A stretch of DNA of 64,000 nucleotides, taken from positions 92,050 to 156,049 of the forward strand of contig NZ_BOPZ01000006.1 of the NCBI RefSeq assembly GCF_018332455.1. Direction: 5' to 3'. The translations under genes were made by a program, and so were the position numbers. This document shows, piece after piece, positions 18,051 through 26,364 of this stretch; positions within the stretch are counted from its first letter, which is position 1; every line of letters begins with the position of its first letter. Source of the DNA: Clostridium polyendosporum (lineage in GTDB: Bacteria > Bacillota > Clostridia > Clostridiales > Clostridiaceae). The notes under the pieces were generated by a model. The model saw nothing but the letters and a program-made list of their open reading frames with translations, was not told the DNA's origin and ran no database searches.

Positions 18051-18184
18051 ATATATCTGTTATTATTAGGTTAAATAAACATAGAATTTTAACTATGCAT
18101 ATACATTGCCACAAAATAACAAAATATATTAATCTTAAAGTGAAATAATAAAGAATTCTACCTCTTTTTCTTAATTAATATTAC

Positions 18185-19534
18185 TTAAATCAAATCATCC
18201 AAGCCATTAACTGTAGCCTGCTCGTCCTCATCAATAGGAATAATTATGCATTTTTGACCATCAATTATTTGAGCTTTGATTTTAGGTATTTTTTCAGGCT
18301 TTACTTGAAGTATAACATCATAGTGAGGAGTAAGGTTATTATCCTCTGAATTAGTAGTCGGAGCTTCTTCTAAATCAGTTTCTGAAGCTTCTTCTAAAAC
18401 CATATTATCATCATTAACTTCTGTAGACAGGTGAGTTTCATTATCTACAACAGCCTCTTGTTTAACTTGCTCAAGTCTAGCTTGAAGTATTTCTACTTGC
18501 TTTGCAAGCTGTTCTTCCTTTTTCCTTTGAGCATTTGCCTTAAGTACTTTTGGGTCAATTAAATTCTCTGCTAAAGGCAGGTCTTCACCAAAGTTTTCTA
18601 CATAAGATTTTTCAATTTTAGTAGTAGCTTCTTCAGGAACTCCGCTTTCTATTAAAAGATTTTGTATATCCTTTTGTGTTAAGGTTATAGGTTCACCATC
18701 TGTATCATCATATATTGCGTTGTATTCATCTATCATAGTATTTAGGTTTTCTTGTACTTCCATAAAAATTTTCTCAGCTTTTTTTTCATCAGTGCTAATA
18801 GAATCTTTAATAATTGCTTGGAAGGTTTCTTTTTGTATAGTGGCAGTTTGTCTTGAAGAACAACCTAAAGCCTTTTCCATTAATTCAGGATGCGGGTCCT
18901 TTGCATTTTTAGTGTAGTACATAATAGAGTTAACATCTGAACCACGATTAATAAAAGCCGGGAACACAAAGCCAAGAGTTGGAGCATCCACCACCCAATC
19001 TCTAATACGTGCCTTTATTTTCTTTTCTTCTTCAAAGTATCTAAGTCCAGGATCTGAAAGTGAAACAGGACATATTGCACATAGAATATACTCATATACT
19101 TCTTCAGATTCGTCTATTTTAGCATTATCAGTAGTTTTAGTAATGACATCATAAGCATCATGAAAGACTAGTAATAAAAAATTACCAGTATAATCATAGC
19201 TATCTATAATGGATTTATAAAAATCTTGAAGCAGTGCATCATCCTTTAGTTGGCTTTTTTTTAGCTGCATAAGAGAAATTTGTTTTTCATTTTCAAGATT
19301 TTCATTAGGTGGAAAGTTAAGTTCTAAAATATTATTACCAATAGTTCCAGATAGGACTTTTTTAGCAATTTCTAAGTACTTAAAGTACTCATCCTCCTCT
19401 AAATTTAAAAAGGTTTCTCTAAAATTTAAAATAATATTTTTTTCACCATTAACATAGCAACCACACATTTTAGTGAAGGTACAATGATCTTTCTTTAAAC
19501 GTTTTTTTAACTCAAGTATATCTTTTTTTCTCAT
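18185..19534 (-). CDS. DUF4317 domain-containing protein
   Basis: About 449 residues covering the DUF4317 family, a conserved Firmicutes protein of unknown function. The start MRKKDILELKKRLKKDHCTFTKMCGCYV, with the paired Cys and the GCY motif, and the central GCSSRQTATIQK are family signatures. Residues ~330-360 form a Lys/Glu/Gln coiled coil, and an acidic linker (about 365-405) precedes a short C-terminal beta segment. ATG 19534 is chosen because AGGGG stands 8 nt upstream; the longer frame starts at TTG. No membrane segment. Standing alone, it gives no functional clue. Confidence 0.85.
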   Translation of the reverse strand: MRKKDILELKKRLKKDHCTFTKMCGCYVNGEKNIILNFRETFLNLEEDEYFKYLEIAKKVLSGTIGNNILELNFPPNENLENEKQISLMQLKKSQLKDDALLQDFYKSIIDSYDYTGNFLLLVFHDAYDVITKTTDNAKIDESEEVYEYILCAICPVSLSDPGLRYFEEEKKIKARIRDWVVDAPTLGFVFPAFINRGSDVNSIMYYTKNAKDPHPELMEKALGCSSRQTATIQKETFQAIIKDSISTDEKKAEKIFMEVQENLNTMIDEYNAIYDDTDGEPITLTQKDIQNLLIESGVPEEATTKIEKSYVENFGEDLPLAENLIDPKVLKANAQRKKEEQLAKQVEILQARLEQVKQEAVVDNETHLSTEVNDDNMVLEEASETDLEEAPTTNSEDNNLTPHYDVILQVKPEKIPKIKAQIIDGQKCIIIPIDEDEQATVNGLDDLI

Positions 19535-19600
19535 ATATAAACCCCTCAATCAAATTAAAAATAATAAAATTAAAGCAAAAGTAATTTAGAGTTAGATAAG

Positions 19601-20218
19601 CTAATTACTATAAATTATGCTTACTATTATATTAGTAATTTCTGAAGTATTGTTAGAAAGCATAAATTCATGAGTATAGCTTGAATTTACACAGTTAATT
19701 AAAATTAAATCATTTTTAACAGTTTCAAAAACTTTATCATTAATAGTAGAATTAAATCCACCATTAACAGTGTAAAAACAAATTGCTGCTAAATCTTTAT
19801 TTGATGGAGTTTTATATTCGAACTTAAGCTGTTTGCTAGGACTAATATTAAGATGAAGTAATTCACCATTATAATTTTCCCTTGTCATTAAATTAAAAAC
19901 AGAAGCTTTACCATAAGTTTTAGTTTTCCAATCGCCCATAAAGTCGTCTTGCTCAAAGGAGTTAAGTAGTTTCTTGTACTTATTTTCATGGTCGAGAGTT
20001 ATTTTTCCTTCTATAACCATGAATTTACGTGAAACTTTTGGTAGACTACTAAAAGTAGATTCTGGTATATCAATTTTAGCAACTCCCAACCTCCATAAAA
20101 AGTTTTTACTGGCATAATCAGAATTTAGCGGATATGTTGTCAGTTCTGTAGCCATGCCTCCAGACCAAAATGTTGGCTTATAATTTTCTTGCCTTAGTAA
20201 TTCTACATTATATTTCAT
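19601..20218 (-). CDS. HutD/Ves family protein
   Basis: A cupin-like 205-residue protein. The HutD/Ves signature is present: FWSGGMATELTTYPL, then FLWRLGVAKIDIPESTFSSLP, and RKFMVIEG. Family members are linked genetically to histidine utilisation (hutD) or cold-induced genes (ves), but no biochemical role is settled. No hut genes are nearby. AAGAGGTG precedes ATG. It runs in the same direction as DUF4317 with a short gap and may share its transcript. Confidence 0.85.
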   Translation of the reverse strand: MKYNVELLRQENYKPTFWSGGMATELTTYPLNSDYASKNFLWRLGVAKIDIPESTFSSLPKVSRKFMVIEGKITLDHENKYKKLLNSFEQDDFMGDWKTKTYGKASVFNLMTRENYNGELLHLNISPSKQLKFEYKTPSNKDLAAICFYTVNGGFNSTINDKVFETVKNDLILINCVNSSYTHEFMLSNNTSEITNIIVSIIYSN

Positions 20219-20460
20219 ATATTAATTGCACCTCTTCTTATTATATCTTTTATGTTCATTATATTGAAAGATATATATATAATCAATTAAGTTAACGTGA
20301 GTTCAAAATATTAATTGATTTATGGTTAAAGTTACTAGATATGCTACTAACAGCAGTAAAGTTATTTTAAAAGAAGCATATATAGATGTAAAGATAAGCC
20401 ACATTATTTGTATCTTATATCGCAAACGTAGTATAAAATGATTTAAATTAAACATAAAGA

Positions 20461-20504
20461 AAGGGTTCAGCCACATTTAAATAAAGCTGAACCCTTTTTT
20501 TTAT
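20461..20504. terminator. Terminator of the DUF2922 operon
   Basis: AAAGGGTTCAGC and GCTGAACCCTTT form a 12-bp perfect stem with flanking A and T runs, directly after the minus-strand DUF2922 stop. Confidence 0.8.
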
Positions 20505-20525
20505 AAATTAAAACACTATAGATCT

Positions 20526-20753
20526 CTACTGAACATTAAACTTAGTAGTTTGTCTTTGAGTTAATTGAGCACCATACTTAGAGATTAAAGTTCCACCCTT
20601 AGTTAAGAATATATCTTTGGCTATGATGGTATCCATTAAAGAGGATACTTCAGCTTGAGATATATCATTCTTAACGCCAGTGATAGTTAACGAAGCCTTG
20701 TCCCCACTAGTGGTAACAAAGGTCATTGCTAATGAATACTCCATTCTTTTCAC
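20526..20753 (-). CDS. DUF2922 domain-containing protein
   Basis: Seventy-five residues matching DUF2922: MEYSLAMTFVTTSGDKASLTITGVK, then DISQAEVSSLMDTIIAK and a closing KYGAQLTQRQTTKFNV. It is a small soluble beta/alpha protein of unknown function that nearly always follows a DUF1659 gene in Firmicutes. The ATG three codons in (MEYSL) is an alternative start. It is third in the YvrJ-DUF1659-DUF2922 unit here; a broken copy lies near 13.4 kb. Confidence 0.9.
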   Translation of the reverse strand: MKRMEYSLAMTFVTTSGDKASLTITGVKNDISQAEVSSLMDTIIAKDIFLTKGGTLISKYGAQLTQRQTTKFNVQ

Positions 20754-20791
20754 CTACTTTCCATAATGTAATAAGGACATTAAAAAAATAA

Positions 20792-21016
20792 TTAAGAATT
20801 AACCAACTTTGAAGTTTCATTTAAGTAATAATCTCTAGTGCTATTACTTAAAACTCCTTTAATAGCTTCAGCAACATCAAAGACATTTTGAGGTGCAGCA
20901 TCAATTTTTACACCAGAAAAATTCTTTTTTCTGTAAACTGTAGCGCCAGTCTTGTCAGTTCCATTTTCAACTTCTATGCTAAGATAAGCAGAATTTAAAA
21001 CCTTGCTAACAGCCAT
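20792..21016 (-). CDS. DUF1659 domain-containing protein
   Basis: Seventy-four residues opening MAVSKVLNSAYLSIEVENG and continuing RKKNFSGVKIDAAPQNVFDVAEAI, typical of DUF1659. Small, soluble, function unknown. AGGAGG lies before ATG. It sits between YvrJ and DUF2922 genes in the standard order with a gap of about 40 bp to DUF2922, so they are probably co-transcribed. Confidence 0.9.
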   Translation of the reverse strand: MAVSKVLNSAYLSIEVENGTDKTGATVYRKKNFSGVKIDAAPQNVFDVAEAIKGVLSNSTRDYYLNETSKLVNS

Positions 21017-21108
21017 AGTTAAGACCTCCTTTTTAAATGTATTTTAATACTAGATATGCGGTTTTGGGGGAGTTTACAGAATTTTTTGGTTATGAGTATA
21101 AGGGGATA

Positions 21109-21300
21109 TTATGAGACACCATTATCATTACTATTACCTATAACAACCCCTGGTTTAGTGGAAATTATTGTATTGAGCTTGTTAATAGATGAAGTTAGTT
21201 CAATGAGCTGCTTTTCGAGCCTAACTAGAAGATAGGCACTTACAGCAATAGGAAACCCCACATTGGCTATTAAATTTACAAAATCATTTATTCCCACCAT
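21109..21300 (-). CDS. YvrJ family small membrane protein
   Basis: Sixty-three residues, MVGINDFVNLIANVGFPIAV... with one transmembrane helix (about 8-28) followed by an amphipathic helix KQLIELTSSINKLNTII. The ATG at 21300 follows GGAGGTGATT; a longer reading would include the ribosome site. YvrJ proteins accompany DUF1659/DUF2922 and resemble holin-like peptides in size and topology, but no function is established. A truncated copy lies near 17.9 kb. Confidence 0.85.
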   Translation of the reverse strand: MVGINDFVNLIANVGFPIAVSAYLLVRLEKQLIELTSSINKLNTIISTKPGVVIGNSNDNGVS

Positions 21301-21313
21301 AATCACCTCCATT

Positions 21314-21328
21314 CATACATTATGTATG
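21314..21328. promoter_or_regulatory. Palindrome CATACATTATGTATG upstream of yvrJ
   Basis: A perfect 15-bp palindrome immediately 5' of the yvrJ ribosome site. The same palindrome is kept at 17930-17944 before the truncated copy. It could be an operator or a short mRNA hairpin controlling translation. Confidence 0.4.
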
Positions 21329-21345
21329 CTGAAAAGGTGACTTTT

Positions 21346-21786
21346 TTATTTTTGGAATCTATTTTCTAGAAAAATATATTTGTAGTAGTGATTGATTGCG
21401 TCATCTAGGATTGTGTTTAAATATACATTTATATCAGGATGAGCTGCTTTAAGCTCATTTAGTTTTCTAACGGTGGATTCTCTTAACTGATAGGTACGCC
21501 TTATATCAAAAGCTTCTCCGTCAATTGGAGGGGTAATGCCATTAGGCACAGTTTTAGCTTTACGATGGTCAATTAGTTCGTTTGGAGTTTTAACTTCAAG
21601 CTGAACCGATTGACCTTGTTTTATTATAGGTTCGTGAGAAGGGATGCTACTTTCATTAAAATTAAAATTTGCTAAGGGAGTACCATTAACCATTTCATCA
21701 AAGCCATTTTCGTCAAACTCATCTTCATAAGAAAGGTCATTTATATCAATATCTTTAGTAGGAGATATAGCCTTTTTTCTACCCAT
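21346..21786 (-). CDS. Hypothetical protein with C-terminal ribbon-helix-helix-like domain
   Basis: A 146-residue protein. Residues 1-90 are polar, acidic and probably disordered (DEFDENGFDEMVNG). Residues ~98-138 read RRTYQLRESTVRKLNELKAAHP then YLNTILDDAINHYYKYI, the strand-helix-helix layout of RHH DNA-binding proteins such as plasmid partition or copy-control factors. It starts ATG with GGAG upstream. The divergent promoter region beside it holds a 13-bp inverted repeat that may be its binding site. Its place near a phage replisome organizer suggests a mobile-element regulator; identity uncertain. Confidence 0.6.
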   Translation of the reverse strand: MGRKKAISPTKDIDINDLSYEDEFDENGFDEMVNGTPLANFNFNESSIPSHEPIIKQGQSVQLEVKTPNELIDHRKAKTVPNGITPPIDGEAFDIRRTYQLRESTVRKLNELKAAHPDINVYLNTILDDAINHYYKYIFLENRFQK

Positions 21787-21926
21787 CTTAGTTCTCCTTT
21801 GAATTTATTATTTCTATATAAATATATGGATTAAGAAAAGATTTTTTATTAAAGTTTAGCATTATAAAAGTATAAACCTATCTGCCCCCGCATTTTTCCT
21901 ATATGTTTTTATGTTTTTTTATTTTT

Positions 21927-21974
21927 ATATGGTTATATTCTTTTGCTTTTAAGAACAAAAAAATATAACCATAT
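21927..21974. promoter_or_regulatory. 13-bp inverted repeat between divergent genes
   Basis: ATATGGTTATATT (21927-21939) and AATATAACCATAT (21962-21974) are perfect arms 22 bp apart. It may be an operator for the RHH-like protein or, given nearby replication genes, an iteron-like site. Confidence 0.5.
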
Positions 21975-22073
21975 TTGTTTTTATCTTTAAAAAAACATGA
22001 GATGTGCATATATGATTATTAGCAGACCACTGTATTGAGTTTGTGGATGAGAATAAGGAATGGGGTGTTATAA

Positions 22074-22313
22074 ATGATTAACGACAGAATTACAGTATCA
22101 TCTGATACAAGTCAAACCTTTGATAAAATGCAAATAGCTTTAGCTATTAGGAATTCTACCTATGAAGATAGTTTAAGCTGTTCTTTGCTGGAGAATGGTG
22201 TGCTTAAAAATTGTGAAGGCTGTACATTAAACTATTTTTGCAAAAGAATAGATGAAGCTGCTGAGGATTATCTGGACCAGACCACCACTGTTTTAAATAC
22301 ATTTAGTTTTTAG
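22074..22313 (+). CDS. Small cysteine-containing hypothetical protein
   Basis: Seventy-nine residues. The centre has CSLLENGVLKNCEGCTLNYFC: four cysteines, with CxxC and C-x5-C spacing, that could bind zinc or an Fe-S cluster. The rest is helical (EAAEDYLDQTTTVL). No domain name can be given. It is the first plus-strand gene of the phage-like replication segment and is followed by the hairpin at 22362-22411. Confidence 0.6.
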   Translation: MINDRITVSSDTSQTFDKMQIALAIRNSTYEDSLSCSLLENGVLKNCEGCTLNYFCKRIDEAAEDYLDQTTTVLNTFSF

Positions 22314-22361
22314 TAAAGAGAGTATAGATTCTGTGAGATAGGCACTACTATAGCAAGCAAT

Positions 22362-22411
22362 AACTTCCAGGTATTGCTACAACTTCGGAGTTGTAACAAG
22401 AACTGGAAGTT
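22362..22411 (+). repeat. Three-copy intergenic hairpin element, copy 1
   Basis: Outer arms AACTTCCAG/CTGGAAGTT enclose an inner stem ACAACT-TCGG-AGTTGT. The same element occurs at 33659-33708 and, more diverged, at 50626-50676. A T/A-rich tail follows each, so it may act as a terminator, but copies 1 and 2 also share long flanking sequence. Confidence 0.7.
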
Positions 22412-22487
22412 TATATTTTATAAGAAGGTTACTCAAAGATATGGATGATATAAATAATAATCTAAATTTGAAGGAGGTGGGTTAATT

Positions 22488-22661
22488 ATGCTAGATAGAC
22501 CAGGACTAGAAGATGATAGAGAGGAAGCCTTACCAATAGGAGAGTGTGAATGCTGCAACTCTGGTATTATGCCCTGGGAAGATTACTATGATATTGAAGG
22601 AATCTTAATACATGATGATTGCGGCGTTGATTACCTACAGCAATTTAAGAAATATGCTTAA
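22488..22661 (+). CDS. Small zinc-ribbon-like protein, 57 residues
   Basis: A short gene with a strong AAGGAGGTGG site 8 nt before ATG. It translates to MLDRPGLEDDREEALPIG, then ECECCNSGIMPWEDYY and IHDDCGVDYLQQF. The CxCC...C pattern suggests metal binding. It is acidic with no membrane segment. It lies between the 79-residue protein and the replisome organizer, in the same direction, and likely belongs to the same operon. Function unknown. Confidence 0.65.
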   Translation: MLDRPGLEDDREEALPIGECECCNSGIMPWEDYYDIEGILIHDDCGVDYLQQFKKYA

Positions 22662-22793
22662 TTTAGGCATTCAAAATGAATAAATAGAATATTAAAATCC
22701 TCAAGCGTACATCAGAAAATGTAATGCTATGGGGATTATGTCTTTATGAAGAGGATTGAAAAATTACAATGAAAGGTAGTGTGAGGTGGTAAT

Positions 22794-23705
22794 ATGGTAG
22801 AAATAAAATGGATTAAGATAACTACAAATATGTTTGATGATGAAAAGGTCAAACTTATAGATGCTATGCCAGAGCGCGACACAATTCATTATATCTGGAT
22901 AAGACTATTAGTACAGGCAGGTAAAACTAATGCAAACGGATATATCTTTTTAAATGAGCATGTACCTTATACAGAGGAAATGCTGTCCACTATTTTCAAT
23001 AGACCGTTAAATTCCATAAGGCTTGCTTTAAACACTTTGTCTAGCTTTGGGATGATAAAAATAGGTAAGGAAAATCTTCTTAAAATATCAAACTGGGAAA
23101 AGCATCAAAATGTAGAAGGGATGGAGAAGGTGAGGGAACAGAATAGATTAAGAAAACAAAAGCAAAGAGAAAGGGAAAAACTTTGTCTTCCTATAGCTTC
23201 TACAGACTCAAATGTGTCACGTGACAGTACCATGACTATCACGGAACAGAATAAGAGTGAGAGTAAGAATATAGATAAAGATATAGATAAAGAAGTAGAG
23301 AATAAATGTATATGTAAAAATGATAATGTCAATAACATGAAAAATATGAAGAACTCAAATGAAACACATACATTTTCTGTTGAACTATTAAGCTATTTTG
23401 AAAATGCAACAGGTAAGACAGGTGAATTAAATTTAGGAGCTATAAAGATTGCAATACTTCAACATGGTAAGGAGAATGTTAGAAACGCCATTGATAAAGC
23501 CATTGAGTACAATAAACCTTATATGCAGTATATCAATACCATTTTAAAAAATTGGGCGAAAGAAGGTTATACATGGAATAATGATAACAAAACTAATAAT
23601 GCATCTAATGTATCAAGGAAAGGAAAAAAATTAACTTTCACAGATTATCCACAAAGAGAGTATGATTATGACTCCTTAGAGAAAAAGCTTTTGGGGTGGG
23701 ATTAA
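22794..23705 (+). CDS. Phage replisome organizer with DnaD-like C-terminal domain
   Basis: Replication initiation protein that loads the replisome on phage or mobile-element DNA. Residues 1-120 form the phage replisome-organizer N-terminal domain (KWIKITTNMFDDEKVKLI, a winged-helix fold also seen in DnaD). A charged linker at 120-195 follows, and residues ~197-260 are a DnaD-like domain (FENATGKTGELNLGAIKIAI, NWAKEGY). Length 303 is normal. GTGAGGTGG precedes ATG. Fragments of a second copy occur near 33.8 and 52.9 kb, so this locus has been duplicated. Confidence 0.88.
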   Translation: MVEIKWIKITTNMFDDEKVKLIDAMPERDTIHYIWIRLLVQAGKTNANGYIFLNEHVPYTEEMLSTIFNRPLNSIRLALNTLSSFGMIKIGKENLLKISNWEKHQNVEGMEKVREQNRLRKQKQREREKLCLPIASTDSNVSRDSTMTITEQNKSESKNIDKDIDKEVENKCICKNDNVNNMKNMKNSNETHTFSVELLSYFENATGKTGELNLGAIKIAILQHGKENVRNAIDKAIEYNKPYMQYINTILKNWAKEGYTWNNDNKTNNASNVSRKGKKLTFTDYPQREYDYDSLEKKLLGWD

Positions 23706-23779
23706 TAACTATAGGGGAAGATGGGAAATGTCTATCTAACTTTAATTAATACTAAGGTGAATATTTAAAAATTAAGCTT

Positions 23780-23995
23780 ATGAAAAAAGATGAGGAAATT
23801 AAAAAGTTAGTAAATGAGAATATTGGGTTAGTTATTGATAATATAAGACTTTACCATGAAGACCAGAGGTTAAATGAGAGGTTAGAAGTAACGGAACATT
23901 TAGAGAGAGGACTTTTAAATAGACGCATTATATTGGATGAAGATGGAGTGGTAGTTCTACGAATGAAACTTAATAAAGCTTTGCAGAAGCATTAG
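23780..23995 (+). CDS. Small coiled-coil hypothetical protein
   Basis: Seventy-one residues, charged and helical (DEEIKKLVNENIGLVIDN, LNERLEVTEHLERGLLNRRI). It has no recognised domain and follows the replisome organizer by about 75 bp. A decayed copy of its middle (NIELVIDNIRFQHENQ-like) lies at about 33836-33888 fused to replisome-organizer debris, which shows that the two genes were duplicated as a unit. Confidence 0.55.
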   Translation: MKKDEEIKKLVNENIGLVIDNIRLYHEDQRLNERLEVTEHLERGLLNRRIILDEDGVVVLRMKLNKALQKH

Positions 23996-24365
23996 CGGAT
24001 ATGGCTTTTAATATAAGAAATTGTAATAGTGAAAGAGCTTCTTACACTATTAATTTATGAAATATAGAATAATTGGGGGTAAGTCATTTAAGGTTAAATT
24101 TATCTTCTGTTTATATAAATAGGCTTTTGGATTTGTTTTGTAAAGCTGGAAAATAATTTGATAAAATACTATAATTAATCTATAGGTGGAAAATAAGTTA
24201 GTTCATGCCATTCTTATATAACGTAACTAATATCTATTAGTGTAGTTGGTAATGTCTACCCTGAAAACCTTAGGGGACAGCAGTATGTAGGCAAAAAAAC
24301 AAAAAAGTAACCCTATGCCCAATAGTTACTTTAATTGGACAAGCAAGATAATATTATTGGTAGGG
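23996..24365. other. Gap containing the right flank of the IS110 element
   Basis: No gene. TGGAAAATAAGTT...TTCATGCNATTCTTATAT at about 24186-24220 repeats the sequence at 17959-17993. The G/C-richer stretch from about 24240 to the transposase stop (TCTACCCTGAAAACC, GGGGACAGCAG) is probably the element's 3' end; its exact boundary is not resolvable by eye. Confidence 0.45.
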
Positions 24366-25592
24366 TTATGCTCCAGGTAAAGTTTCTTCAACAGTAACTG
24401 AGTATCCTAAACTTTCGAGACGTTTAACAGATTTTTGAACAATTTCATTTTTTCGTTGCTGTTCAAAGAAATCTGACCCTAATTCATAGTAAGGTAAGTT
24501 GTTTTTTAAAATTTGATAAATTATAGTTAGCATAGTATGTGCAACTGCAGTTGTGGCACGATTTTTACCACGTCTAGTAGCAATCCTTTTATATTGAGCA
24601 GAAAAGTACGTTTTATTTTGATGGGATGCTGATTTGCTACATTCAATTAAAGTTGTTTTGAGCATATCATTACCTTTTCGTGTTCTTCCACTTCTGCGTT
24701 TGCCGGCACTTTCATTATTACCAGGACACAAACCTGCCCATGAGGCAAGATGCGCTGCAGTTGGAAACTGATCCATATTGATGCCTATTTGAGAAACAAT
24801 GACTTGTGCACTGCGTTTTGCTATACCTGGAATGCCATCGATTAAGTCAACCTTATCTTGAATAGGTAAAACACGTTGCTCAATCTCTTTATCAAGAGTC
24901 GATATTTGTGAGTCAAGATAATCAATATGGCTGAGCATAGCTTTTAACATTAACTTTTGGTGATTATCTATGAATCCACGTAAGGCTTCTTCAAGTTGAG
25001 ATGTTTTTTGTTTCAATCGCATTTGTGCCTTGGAAGCCATTACTTTTACATCGGTTTCTCCAGATGCAAGCATCTCAAGCATTTGACGTGATGATTTGCC
25101 GTCGATTTCACTAACGACAGAGGACAGTTTTATATTTGCGCCTTCTAATATCTTTTGAATTCTATTAAGTTCTCTAGCTCGTTCTTGAATAAGGCTTCTA
25201 CGATATTTTACAAGTTCTTTTAACTCACGTTGATCACGGTTTGGAATGTAGCTCCCGTTTAGCAAACCATGTCTAAGTAAATCAGCAATCCATTCAGAAT
25301 CTTTGACATCAGTTTTGCGACCTGGAACTGCTTTAATATGTTGGGCGTTCACAACTAATGTTGGCATCTCCTCCATTTCCAGAACATTATAAATTGGTTT
25401 CCAATAGGCTCCAGTAGCTTCCATAGCAACATATTGACATTCATTAATTTTAAGCCAATCAACTAACTGGAGAAGTGATGATGTGGTAGTAGAGAAAGTT
25501 TTGGTAGTTTTTTTGCGACCTGAAATAAAGCAGGCAACAATTGTGTCCTTATGGACATCCATTCCACAACAGCGCTCGTAAATTATTTCCAT
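24366..25592 (-). CDS. IS110-family transposase (DEDD recombinase)
   Basis: A 408-residue recombinase. The RuvC-like N-terminal half has the DEDD residues in CCGMDVHKDT (Asp), VAMEATGAYW (Glu) and GRKTDVKDSEWIADLLRHG (two Asp). A coiled coil spans residues ~130-250. The C-terminal Tnp20 domain contains IDGIPGIAKRSA, FPTAAHLASWAGLCPGNNES with the catalytic Ser, and GKRRSGRTRKGN. It is full length and apparently intact. ATG 25592 follows GGAGG; a start five codons earlier would include that site. The enzyme acts with a bridge RNA in this family. Confidence 0.93.
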   Translation of the reverse strand: MEIIYERCCGMDVHKDTIVACFISGRKKTTKTFSTTTSSLLQLVDWLKINECQYVAMEATGAYWKPIYNVLEMEEMPTLVVNAQHIKAVPGRKTDVKDSEWIADLLRHGLLNGSYIPNRDQRELKELVKYRRSLIQERARELNRIQKILEGANIKLSSVVSEIDGKSSRQMLEMLASGETDVKVMASKAQMRLKQKTSQLEEALRGFIDNHQKLMLKAMLSHIDYLDSQISTLDKEIEQRVLPIQDKVDLIDGIPGIAKRSAQVIVSQIGINMDQFPTAAHLASWAGLCPGNNESAGKRRSGRTRKGNDMLKTTLIECSKSASHQNKTYFSAQYKRIATRRGKNRATTAVAHTMLTIIYQILKNNLPYYELGSDFFEQQRKNEIVQKSVKRLESLGYSVTVEETLPGA

Positions 25593-25607
25593 ACTATGGG
25601 CCTCCAA

Positions 25608-25960
25608 TGAATAAATTTACAGCGGACCTCCAGTAACTTATTAATCTACCCTGCGTGCTCAAGGCAACAATTTGTGGTACAAGTAGGAGGTCATAGTCAG
25701 TCTATAAATTCGGGCTCAAAGCACCAAGACATTCCGACCTTATGCCGTATAATATTAGTATATCCAAATATATAAATTAACCAAGCGTTTTCATGGCTTT
25801 GCTGGTGCGGGTGGTCGCATGAGCGTCTATAATGGGAAGTTAATGTTACTAGAGAAAAATACCTAAATGCTGAATAATTTTTAGGATAATGAATGGCGAA
25901 ACGTACCATAAGTAACAGAGGTTTTGGTTGTAATGAAGACATGTCAATATATTTAACTAT
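25608..25960 (-). ncRNA. Candidate IS110 bridge RNA region
   Basis: In IS110-group elements the non-coding end upstream of the transposase gives a structured bridge RNA whose two loops pair with target and donor DNA. Here that flank is more G/C-rich than the surroundings. It holds a long-range stem GACCTCC (25625-25631) with GGAGGTC (25686-25692), and dense G/C patches at 25785-25830. Transcript ends and loops cannot be assigned by eye. Confidence 0.35.
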
Positions 25961-25975
25961 CATAAATATGAAAGT

Positions 25976-26364
25976 CGAAAGATAGAGAATCAGATAAAAG
26001 TAAAAATGGAAAAATTGTGATTTTTAAAATTGAGCAAAACATATAAAAGTCAGCGACAATTAAAAAGCACACTTTATAGGGCATTTTTTCAAAATGGATA
26101 GATTGAACTAAACTAGATATAAAAGTTAAAACGTGATAATCTAATACTATAAATAAACGAATATGAAACATTACTGTGTCAAGTTTTGGTATTGAACATT
26201 AAAATCTATAAAACCAATTAATTGAATTTGTGTAAATTTAGATGTTGCATTTGTTTTTTCACTTATATATATGCTGCAAAAAACAAATAAGATTAGTACA
26301 AATATGTTAAAATATAGGTCGTTATGTTCACTAGTAAACATTTTAATAAGATGGAGGAATTATA
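25976..26364. other. AT-rich gap before the defence-like genes
   Basis: No gene or repeat recognised. It must contain the promoter of the DUF262 gene; an AGGAATTATA-type ribosome site ends it. Confidence 0.4.

Larger units (their letters stand above)
24240..25975 (-). mobile_element. IS110-family insertion sequence (approximate extent)
   Basis: One transposase gene plus non-coding ends, with no obvious terminal inverted repeats, as usual for IS110. The long 5' non-coding flank (to about 25975) is unusually structured. The ends are estimates from base composition and would need alignment with an empty site. Confidence 0.55.
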
